From: BPJU01 sp964425225 | Lineage (GTDB): Bacteria > Planctomycetota > Planctomycetia > Pirellulales > Pirellulaceae | Assembly (NCBI GenBank): GCA_964425225.1 | Contig: CAYRMD010000005.1 | Location: forward strand, 35,475-99,474 | Reading direction: 5' to 3' | Length of the DNA stretch: 64,000 nucleotides | In this document: positions 8,788 through 16,553 of the stretch, piece by piece | How the letters are laid out: every line of letters starts with the position of its first letter | Position numbering within the stretch: position 1 is the first letter of the stretch | Translations under genes and position numbers: made by a program | Notes under the pieces: model-generated | Databases searched by the model: none | What the model was told of the DNA's origin: nothing | Seen by the model: the letters and a program-made list of their open reading frames with translations, nothing else

Positions 8788-9560
8788 TTATTCTGGCGCT
8801 TACGGGTGTATCCCTCCGGTAGGTGCGGCGTGTCCCTAAAGCAGTACGTTATCCTGCGGTGGGCTATTCTTGATCGCTGGTTGCCATATGGTACGTGGTC
8901 AACGGGCGGACTTCCGCTAACGGGCTACATCAAGCCGCATTTTTAGAGAAACTCAACCGTACGAGAACAGGCATTTGCCGGGCCCGATGCGGACCTTCGC
9001 CGGTTTGGGTTGCGAGCGTCGTCACTCATACGCGTCTCAGGATTGACAGCGACAAGATGAACTGCGGGGAGGAGCCCGTGCAGCCAACAACGGAAGGCAG
9101 CACGCGAAAAGGGCAGAAACTAGCAGCGGGCACGGCATGCCGTGCCCCTACTACGCTATGCGGCAAAAAACTTGCCACTGGCCCTCAACTGGGACGGCTA
9201 CATCGCTACCTAGGCAGCGCGACCAACCGGGTTTGCGGAATACTGCGCGCGGCTGTCACAGATAAACTCCCTAGCACTGGCCTGGAGAATTCTTTCCGCC
9301 GGCCTCCAAGGCGCAAACGGCAGAGGAACGATCTGTACAGCGATCAGGGGCACTCCCACAGTGGTTGGCAACCTTGTACCCGAGGCCTCTTGCACCCCTG
9401 GGCGGACCACCTCCTGGCCGATGCTTCACATCCCGGCGCAGTGCAATACCCTGGCGCACACTGCTATTTTCGGGAGCTAATGCTACCCCGTCGATCGTGC
9501 TACCCGGACGGTGGAAAAATAGAAGATAGTTGCCAGCCGACTCTTTCGCCCGATACTCCC
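8788..9560. other. Intergenic region between the two DUF1559 genes
   Basis: About 770 bp without a gene I can support. A plus-strand open frame (8895-9614) has no family-like sequence and runs antisense into the DUF1559 gene, so I treat it as chance. The region carries the perfect 20-bp palindrome at 9128-9147. No remnant of a lipoprotein partner gene for copy 2 is recognisable. Confidence 0.6.
9128..9147. repeat. GC-rich palindromic repeat, copy 1
   Basis: GGGCACGGCATGCCGTGCCC is a perfect 20-bp palindrome followed by CTAC. A near-identical unit occurs at 41631-41650 and a diverged one at 16525-16546, all intergenic. Confidence 0.7.
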
Positions 9561-10574
9561 TTAATCGAAGACAAACCGCGGTTCGTTGCCTTGGATTGTG
9601 GCCATCGACGGTAATACACCCATATCGATGGGCCGATCGTGCCTTGCTCCTTCAATGCCCATGAAAACATTCGTATTGATGGCCCGCACCGAGCCGTCGG
9701 CCAACGCAAAGTGGATGATTTGCGGATGGAAACTGGCAAAGGCTCGTTTGCACGGGTTGCTGCCTCCCGTGCCGCCAATGGCTAAGCATCGGTTGTAATC
9801 GGGAATTAAGACGCGCGGTTGACCAACCGATGGAGACGATTGGTTGTACGACGTATACGTGTAAGCCCAGAAGGTACGCCGCCGGTTCCGCGTCCGAGTC
9901 ATGTACTCACCTAGCAACAGCGTATTCGACGTACCATCCAGGATACTCGAAAACGATTCAGCCGAAGTTGTATTCGCCGTCCGACGCGTTAGCCCAGCGT
10001 GAGTTCCGGCTACAGCGTGGAGTACACCGCGATTCTGAATGATCCAGGTGCTGATCTGGTTCGAGTCCATCCATTGACCCCCGCGGTGGGCAGCACCGCT
10101 CACGGCCCGGTATGAACCCGGCGCATACTGCAAACCGCTGCCTGGACCTGACTCAGGCCGATCCGTGGTACGCGTGTTGATATCCGAGGGACACAAGAAA
10201 ATCTTCAGCGTCATCGTGGTAACGAAATCATTCGGTCCTGGCCGTCCCGGCGAAGCGTCATTGAACAGGTTAAAGTTGTACTGATCGGCCACCGTTTGTT
10301 GTTCCAAGAACGGCAAAATGAACAGGGTCCAGGTTGCACCGCTCGGTGTCGAACAGCAGGGTCCTGGCGTAATGCCTCCGGGCGGAAAAACCTTATAGGT
10401 GTCGTGATAGTTATGCACGGCCAAGGCCAATTGCTTGAGGTTGTTGCTGCATGCCATGCGTCGTGAGGCCTCACGCGCGGCTTGCACAGCCGGTAACAAC
10501 AACGCCACCAGAATCCCAATGATCGCGATCACAACCAACAGCTCGACCAACGTAAAAGCACTACGACGTCGCAT
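9561..10574 (-). CDS. DUF1559 domain-containing pseudopilin-like protein (copy 2)
   Basis: A 337-residue paralogue of copy 1. The N-terminus MRRRSAFTLVELLVVIAIIG is again a prepilin signal, but with Ala in place of Gly before the cleavage site, so prepilin-peptidase processing could differ. Residues from MACSNNLKQ to MTRTRNRRR are encoded by DNA identical to copy 1 (9881-10463 against 7990-8572). The ends differ: for example FASFHPQIIHFALADGSVR against ...IIQF..., and IEGARHDRPIDM against IEGPNQNNPIDM. GGGGGTACGGTT precedes the ATG. It has its own promoter and no lipoprotein gene downstream. Confidence 0.93.
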   Translation of the reverse strand: MRRRSAFTLVELLVVIAIIGILVALLLPAVQAAREASRRMACSNNLKQLALAVHNYHDTYKVFPPGGITPGPCCSTPSGATWTLFILPFLEQQTVADQYNFNLFNDASPGRPGPNDFVTTMTLKIFLCPSDINTRTTDRPESGPGSGLQYAPGSYRAVSGAAHRGGQWMDSNQISTWIIQNRGVLHAVAGTHAGLTRRTANTTSAESFSSILDGTSNTLLLGEYMTRTRNRRRTFWAYTYTSYNQSSPSVGQPRVLIPDYNRCLAIGGTGGSNPCKRAFASFHPQIIHFALADGSVRAINTNVFMGIEGARHDRPIDMGVLPSMATIQGNEPRFVFD

Positions 10575-10641
10575 AACCGTACCCCCATAACTAAACAGGA
10601 GAAAAACACCCCGGGCCTAGATGCCCACGTACCTACGCGTG

Positions 10642-10669
10642 ATTATCGCTCAATATGAGGAGAAGTCAA
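10642..10669 (-). promoter_or_regulatory. Sigma70-type promoter for DUF1559 copy 2
   Basis: Minus-strand TTGACT (10664-10669), a 16-bp spacer, then GATAAT (10642-10647). Each box is one mismatch from consensus. The -10 box is 68 nt before the ATG at 10574, nearly the same geometry as for copy 1. Confidence 0.68.
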
Positions 10670-10740
10670 CTAGCGCGGTCACGGAACCCCTCAACGGATT
10701 CAATCACGAACGGGCCGGATATTGCCGGGATCGAAAACGA

Positions 10741-10815
10741 TTTAACGCAGAGGCGCAAGGCAAACGAAATAGGCAAATCCATTGTCCCCTTACGCCTCTG
10801 CGCCTTTGCGTTAAA
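10741..10815. repeat. Inverted CGCAGAGGCGC-type repeat
   Basis: TTTAACGCAGAGGCGCAAGG (10741-10760) is mirrored by TACGCCTCTGCGCCTTTGCG plus TTAAA at 10791-10815. Single units of the same sequence occur at 21451-21469, 50493-50512 and 50604-50622, each within 220 bp of the structured repeat described below. Confidence 0.7.
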
Positions 10816-10872
10816 GTTCCTTGCGCATGCGCGCCTTTACGTTGAATGGAATTGGCTGCTCCCGGACGGTCG

Positions 10873-10970
10873 CGGCTCTGTAAAGCTATCCATCTTCGGA
10901 AGCGATATGGCGAGTCCTGGTGATGATGAGCTGCGTTACAGCCACATCCTACCTACCAATGAGACGCACA
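10873..10970 (+). repeat. Dispersed structured intergenic repeat, copy A
   Basis: Starts CGGCTCTGTAAAGCTATCC and ends TACCAATGAGACGCACA. Outer arms CTGTAA and TTACAG pair. An inner hairpin CTATC...GATAG encloses CTTC/GAAG. It lies between the subtilase 3' end and DUF1559 copy 2. The rest of the 10575-11089 gap holds the promoter and the inverted repeat listed separately, and no gene. Confidence 0.75.
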
Positions 10971-11089
10971 GACGCCAAGGTAGGAAGATCCAGGTATGCC
11001 GTAGGTTATCTCGAAAGGTCGCGATCTTGAGTGCGTCGCAGCTCCGAGGATACAACGTGCCTACAATCAAGACGCACACACGTTGTACG

Positions 11090-14000
11090 CTATTTATTCC
11101 ATTTACTGAGAATTTCTTCAAAGAACGCGTTGTCTAACTGACCGACGAGCGTTTCACGATAGCTTGCGCTTCGGCTGGTCCATTCGCGTAACGCGCGGTC
11201 CCGAACTTGTTCAGCAAAGCGCCCTTTTTCGTGTGGACGCCCGACGATCGATGTGGCCGTCGACGAGCCGCTGTGACGCTCGTGATTGGGCGTTGTCGGT
11301 GGCGGTGAATTGTCTGCTTGAGGGTGCCGAGCAACGCCGGGGCTAACACTCAAGGGATCCAAGGCATTATCGAGCCGACTACTGGCGAGCTCGGCCGTTA
11401 CTAGACCGCTAACACCTGCAGGTTCACCTTCACCCTGAGCGGCTGGCCGTACCGTTTGCGAGCGCAGCTCGCGCAAAACACTGAATGCATCCAGCGTATT
11501 AATCCGCCCGTCATTTGTCGTGTCGTAATAGAGTGTATTTCTTGACAATTCACCTTCGCCCGTTGCTCCTTGCCGCAAGCGCGTCACCAATAGCAAAAGG
11601 TCTTGCGTCGTGACCCGTCGATCGCCGTTTACGTCGTTGGCTAACGCATAATTGTGCATCGGTTCTCCCTCACCCGATGCCACGATGTTAATCGATGCCC
11701 CAAGGTAGGTAATGTCGCCAATCGACACGAACGACGGCGGCTCGTACAGCAACGTGTCATGATTACCGAACACAGGCGGCGGACCTGGATCGAAAATATC
11801 GTCCGCCGGGTCGGGTAAAAAAGTGGCTGTACCGGTTGCTACCGCTCGGAACACGGCACGGTATAGCACTTTTGACCCGGGGCCAGGGGGCGGTAAATCG
11901 ACCGATCGGAAAGCGCCTGCTTCGTCGATGATCCCGGGTACGGATGTGTCACCCTCCGGCGTATCGCGATAGTCTCCGTCGAACCGTAGGGGCGGCTGCA
12001 CCTGAACCAGCGTACCGGGATACAATAGGTCCAGATACGCCGCAAACACGCCCCGGTCGCTGTCTGGCGGCAAGTCTGGTGTCGTAGCTGTGGTGCGAAT
12101 GTCCTCGACCGAAACGACAACGACGAAATCCTGCCCGACGGCTACACTGGAAATGGGGGCTCCGGACAAATTGGTAAACGATACGCTGTAACGCACCAAA
12201 TCATTGCTAAACGCATCACCGACAAACAACGTCACCGTTGCCTCACTGCTGGCCCCGACGGCGTCCGTGATGCGATAGCGCAACTGATCGACCCCTTCGA
12301 AACCGGAAGCTGGTTGGTAACGGATCACATCGTCGTCAGGTTGAGGCGTGCCACGATTGTCGATCACAGCCGCGCCGTTTCGTGGGCCGGAAATGATTGC
12401 CGAAATACGTGTGGGAGGATTGGCACCCAAAATATCGTTTGCCAACACGGCAATCGCTTTGCCTCGATTCAGCGGATCCAACGGTAGACTCGGCGGATCG
12501 TTGTTTCTGGCTACGAAATCCTGGTCATCGACAGCTTGTGGTGCCACGAATGTCGGCACGACATTGACCGTAACACGCGCCGTGGAGGTGCGGCCCACCG
12601 CGTCGACTATTGTGTAGTCAAAGGAATCAGCTCCAAAGAAACCGGTACGTGGTGTATAGAGAACATTCTGGCCTCCGGCAGGCACTGTGACCGTACCGCC
12701 CCGCAAGGTGGGTGAGGTAGCGCTCTGCACGCGCAAGCCGCCCGCTGAACTTGCCAAATCATTGGCCAACACATCGAGCACTACTTGGACAGAGTCTTGC
12801 GGGACACTAAACGTGTCGTTAACCGCCTGAGGAATATCCCCGGAGATCAATACTGTGTAGTCTTCCACTTCACCCGCCATCGCCGGGCCAGTGGGTCCGA
12901 TGCCCCGTTCCCAACCGTAACGGAACCGCGCCCGAACGGCGCCGGTTCGCGCAGTGGCCGGAACACTGATGGGCACTTGGTGTATGCCTTCCCCTAAGCG
13001 CAGATCCCGCACGACTTGTTCGCCGGGATCGTTGAAATCGCCGTCGTTGTTGAAGTCGATCCAACCCTGAAGCAGTCCTCGAGATTGGCCCCCTAACCGC
13101 ACGTCTACCGAAAGCGTCGCCTGTTGGCCGGCTATCAGCCGCGACGCGAAGGCAACGCCATCATTCTCGTCAGCCCCGTTGGCATCGACTTCGCCAGTTA
13201 GTGTCGGCCCCAACTGGAAACCGTTCAGAATCCCGTGACGTGGCCCATTATCGCTCAAGAAGGTATCACGAGACGCGTTGGTACCGTTTCCGAAATCAAA
13301 CAGATTTCCTCCCGTGAAACCAAAATCGACGATTTGAGCCGTCGTGCCCCCTGCTCCAATTACCACGGTGTGCGTTCCGGGCGCGGCTGGAAATGTTTGT
13401 TGCCAACTGGGCCCGACTTGGACTCGGACGGTGTAACTACCTGTGGCAATAAGCGGCAGCGCAAAGCGCCCGTCCGTTCCGGAGCGTACAGCCGGTTCGC
13501 CGAAATCTAGACGAGCATTATTGTTGACGTCAAACCACACAAAGGCGCCCACAATTCCCGGTTCGCCTAAGTCCTGCTGGCCATTGCCGTCCAAGTCATT
13601 CCACACTCGCCCGCCCGGTTCCAGTCCCGGGGGACGCGTAAAGCCGAAGTCAATTCCCGGGATGATATCCGGGCGACTCGGAACGGTAACCTGCTGGCCA
13701 CCGCCCGGAGGATTGACAGGCTGGAGACCTGGAATCGGTTCCACTAGGATCGTGAACGTACCGGCTCCCTGGAAATTCACGATATTGTACGAGCCGTCGG
13801 CTCCTGTGACGGCGAATGGCTCTGAAGGATCCCGCAAACGGTTGCCGTTCAAATCCACGAACACCACGGCGTTGGCAATGCCAAACTCGTTGAATTCTCG
13901 ACTGCCATTTCGATTGAGATCTTCATAAACTACACCACGGAATGCACCAGTGGGCAATGCTTCGATTGCCTTGCGGGCATTGAGTCGACCACCGGTGAGA

Positions 14001-15511
14001 ACTTTCCCTTGCAACTGAGGAAGCACATCGACGCTGTTTAAAATCAACGACTTTACCTGAACGTGCGACAAGGACGGTTCCAAAGACAATAGCAAAGCCG
14101 CTACGCCCGACACCATGGGCGCGGCCATGGATGTACCTGACAAGTACTCGAACTCAAGATTCGGGCCGATACTTCCAAGGCTAGCCGGGTAGGTGCTCAG
14201 AACAAAGTCCCCCGGAGCCGCTAGATCGACGGTTTGCACTCCAAATCGGCTAAAGGTTGCCAATTGGTCGTTCCAATCGGTGGCTGCCACCGAGATGATG
14301 TTCGGTACATCGAAACCCGAAGGATAGTGCGGAATAATATCATTATTCGTACCATTGTTGCCGGCTGCGGCAACATAGACGATTCCCTCCTGGAATGCCT
14401 GTTGCGCCATGGCAAGTAGCAGCCCGGAAAAGGTAGCGCTGCCGTAACTGTGATTACTGACGCGAATGTTCACCCCGCGCTGCTTCATGGTGAACATGTA
14501 ATTGTGCCCAGCGACGATTTCCGCCACCGTGGCGGACCCGGCGTCCGGCAAGACTTTGATCGTGAGAATTTTCGGGTTCCACGCTACTCCCGCAACTCCA
14601 AAGTTGTTGTCCCCGCGGGCTGCAATAATGCCGGCTACATGCGTACCGTGACCGTTGGCGTCCGTAACGTCCCCGGTATTGGCAACGGTATTCCATCCGA
14701 AAACGTCATCGACAAATCCGTTCCCATCGTCGTCCAGATTGTTGCCGGGAATCTCGCCTGTGTTGATAAAAAGATTGGGAACCAGGTCCGGATGATTGAT
14801 ATCTATGCCTGTATCTAAAACAGCAACGACAATATCGGACGAACCAACGGTAATGTCCCAAGCTTCCGGTGCGTCGATGTCCGCGTCCGGCGTGCCGAAA
14901 AACGGTAACTGACCAATATNNNNNNNNNNNNNNNNNNNNNNNNNNNNNNNNNNNNNNNNNNNNNNNNNNNNNNNNNNNNNNNNNNNNNNNNNNNNNNNNN
15001 NNNNNNNNNNNNNNNNNNNCTGACCAATATTGTGTAGGCCGTACTGGTCGTTGAACAATGGATCGTTGGGTAAGCGCGCTAGCTCAACGGTAAAATTGGG
15101 TTCCGCGATGCGTACCTCCGGGAACGCCGACCAGCGCGCTATAGCGGCCTGCACATTGCTACCGGTAGGCAACTGCACCAGCGCCGTGTTGACCGCTGAG
15201 TAATACTGAACGATTTGACCACCGGCCTGGTGGGCAAGCAGCGCCCGCTGAGCCGGTGTCGTTCCGGGACGAAACATCACCAGTAATTGGTCCGGCACAA
15301 AGTTGGAAACCGTCCCTTCCCCCTCGCCACCGGCTGAGCCCGCCCCTATATCCCCCCAAGGCATCATTTCGGATGCGCCAGCTAACAATCGCCGATCTTC
15401 AAGGTGTTCCAACCGCGCGAGATATCGCGTACAACGTTTTGATCGCCGCTCTGCTTTTCTGCGCAACCAACCCCAACGCGTGGCTTTCTTTGCTTTCACG
15501 TCTTTTTCCAC
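11090..15511 (-). CDS. Secreted multidomain subtilase (S8) with SdrD-B-like, GEVED, cadherin-like and dockerin modules
   Basis: The sequence reads as 1,473 residues including 34 undetermined ones from a 100-N gap; removing the gap and its duplicated flanks gives 1,436. The GTG start has a weak upstream site. Residues 33-44 carry LEHLEDRRLLA, the planctomycete export motif. Numbered with the gap, the S8 catalytic residues are Asp233 (VLDTGID), His288 (GHGTHVAG) and Ser461 (SGTSMAAP). Behind the protease come two SdrD-B/Cna-B-like modules (VVYEDLNRNGSREFNE; RVWNDLDGNGQQD), a GEVED module (DFNNDGDFNDPGE...GEVEDYTV), two cadherin/VCBS-like repeats (LDVLANDL; AVLANDIL), a cohesin-like beta domain and a dockerin (NDVNGDRRVTTQDLL; YDTTNDGRINTLDA). 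It is a cell-surface or extracellular protease. No stem loop with a T tract follows. Confidence 0.9.
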   Translation of the reverse strand: MEKDVKAKKATRWGWLRRKAERRSKRCTRYLARLEHLEDRRLLAGASEMMPWGDIGAGSAGGEGEGTVSNFVPDQLLVMFRPGTTPAQRALLAHQAGGQIVQYYSAVNTALVQLPTGSNVQAAIARWSAFPEVRIAEPNFTVELARLPNDPLFNDQYGLHNIGQXXXXXXXXXXXXXXXXXXXXXXXXXXXXXXXXXXIGQLPFFGTPDADIDAPEAWDITVGSSDIVVAVLDTGIDINHPDLVPNLFINTGEIPGNNLDDDGNGFVDDVFGWNTVANTGDVTDANGHGTHVAGIIAARGDNNFGVAGVAWNPKILTIKVLPDAGSATVAEIVAGHNYMFTMKQRGVNIRVSNHSYGSATFSGLLLAMAQQAFQEGIVYVAAAGNNGTNNDIIPHYPSGFDVPNIISVAATDWNDQLATFSRFGVQTVDLAAPGDFVLSTYPASLGSIGPNLEFEYLSGTSMAAPMVSGVAALLLSLEPSLSHVQVKSLILNSVDVLPQLQGKVLTGGRLNARKAIEALPTGAFRGVVYEDLNRNGSREFNEFGIANAVVFVDLNGNRLRDPSEPFAVTGADGSYNIVNFQGAGTFTILVEPIPGLQPVNPPGGGQQVTVPSRPDIIPGIDFGFTRPPGLEPGGRVWNDLDGNGQQDLGEPGIVGAFVWFDVNNNARLDFGEPAVRSGTDGRFALPLIATGSYTVRVQVGPSWQQTFPAAPGTHTVVIGAGGTTAQIVDFGFTGGNLFDFGNGTNASRDTFLSDNGPRHGILNGFQLGPTLTGEVDANGADENDGVAFASRLIAGQQATLSVDVRLGGQSRGLLQGWIDFNNDGDFNDPGEQVVRDLRLGEGIHQVPISVPATARTGAVRARFRYGWERGIGPTGPAMAGEVEDYTVLISGDIPQAVNDTFSVPQDSVQVVLDVLANDLASSAGGLRVQSATSPTLRGGTVTVPAGGQNVLYTPRTGFFGADSFDYTIVDAVGRTSTARVTVNVVPTFVAPQAVDDQDFVARNNDPPSLPLDPLNRGKAIAVLANDILGANPPTRISAIISGPRNGAAVIDNRGTPQPDDDVIRYQPASGFEGVDQLRYRITDAVGASSEATVTLFVGDAFSNDLVRYSVSFTNLSGAPISSVAVGQDFVVVVSVEDIRTTATTPDLPPDSDRGVFAAYLDLLYPGTLVQVQPPLRFDGDYRDTPEGDTSVPGIIDEAGAFRSVDLPPPGPGSKVLYRAVFRAVATGTATFLPDPADDIFDPGPPPVFGNHDTLLYEPPSFVSIGDITYLGASINIVASGEGEPMHNYALANDVNGDRRVTTQDLLLLVTRLRQGATGEGELSRNTLYYDTTNDGRINTLDAFSVLRELRSQTVRPAAQGEGEPAGVSGLVTAELASSRLDNALDPLSVSPGVARHPQADNSPPPTTPNHERHSGSSTATSIVGRPHEKGRFAEQVRDRALREWTSRSASYRETLVGQLDNAFFEEILSKWNK
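14920..15019. other. Scaffold gap (100 N), probably artificial
   Basis: Exactly 100 N. The 11 bases just before it (14909-14919) and just after it (15020-15030) are identical: CTGACCAATAT. Collapsing this duplicate removes 111 bases, a multiple of three, and yields a natural subtilase sequence, YGLHNIGQLPFFGTPDADI. Confidence 0.85.
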
Positions 15512-16553
15512 CCGTTAAAGAATGACCACGATACCGTAGAAAAAAGCTGCCTCACACCTGGCAGGTCTGCGCCACACAGACCCCAGCCCGCATGTCGCCG
15601 GCCTTTTGTGAGCCTATTTTAACCCGCATTACAACTATCCGTCCGTACGGCAAACCACTTCCCTGCACCACAAAACGGGGATTGCCTTACGTTGCACTTT
15701 GGCCAACTGGCTTTCCCTATCGCGCAGTTGATCGCGGCTGGCTACAGTCCCAAACTGGCCGCTGGTATCCGTTCAAGACAAAACGCCAAGCGCCTTTTGC
15801 GCCGCGAATCTTCGTTCAGTCTAATTGCGCGGATAGAAAAATCCATATCTTTCCCATTTGCCCCATTCTTCCTATTTTTACAATTTCGGGACGCCTTCGC
15901 TGCGTTCAAGGTGGACACGGGGGTTCCGGCCAAGCCTTTTAACTGCCAAGCACTTGCACCTGATGATACCAACCTCCAATCATCCTAATTAGACGACCGG
16001 TGTCCAGAGAATAGTTCCCCGACGGCATGCACAGCAATCGCCGATTTTCACCGGTGTGGAAGCGCTCACCGGTACAGCACCGGGAATCGGTGAAGGTTGT
16101 CGAACACCCTTGGTTCGGGGACTCTTCGCGGTAGCGCAACAGAGCCGTGACCATTTGGGAGGGGCGCTATTTGAATCGAGCCACGTTCGTTGATCGGCGC
16201 GTGGTTTCCAGCCGTCCCCGTGGGTCGTGTCCCGGCCAAGTGCCTCGACGTTGCCTCGCCTTTGCCAAGGAAGGGAGCCTGAATAATGCCATAGGCTTTC
16301 TGACAATTCACGATCCGGGGCGCGTGCCGCTACGAGGAGGCAACGTACCTGCGATCAATACGCGCACGCAAGCGTGCTACGGGCAGTTCCTTGTCACCAC
16401 GGACGGTGGGCGCCAGTGGAGGCACCTTGCAGCGTGGAGAGAGGGGCGCGCGGAGGGGATAGGGCGCGTTAAAGCGACAGAGGCATGTTCGAGGGAAAGG
16501 TGCACGTTAGCTTGAAGCGAAAGGGCCGCACGTGGCAACGTGCCCCTACCCGG
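15512..16553. other. Long intergenic region between subtilase and BBP7 genes
   Basis: About 1 kb with no gene I can support; open frames on both strands have no family-like features. An AT-richer stretch lies near 15830-15890. A diverged member of the palindromic repeat family (GGGCCGCACGTGGCAACGTG, then CCCCTACC) is at 16523-16549, next to the 3' end of the BBP7 gene. Confidence 0.55.

Noticed and set aside
8895..9614. Plus-strand open frame of 239 codons between the DUF1559 genes
   Set aside because: Arg/Pro/Cys-rich without domain pattern, no ribosome-binding site, and it runs antisense into DUF1559 copy 2.
7670..10574. Duplication as sign of an insertion sequence or composite transposon
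   Set aside because: No transposase, no terminal inverted repeats at the duplicate ends; the repeated unit is the gene core itself.
10741..10815. CRISPR-like repeat array
   Set aside because: Only an inverted pair with a 30-bp middle; no regular spacing or multiple direct repeats, and no cas genes.
15592..16515. Several plus- and minus-strand frames of 100-120 codons in the gap before BBP7
   Set aside because: They overlap each other, lack ribosome-binding sites and have composition typical of chance frames in GC-rich DNA.
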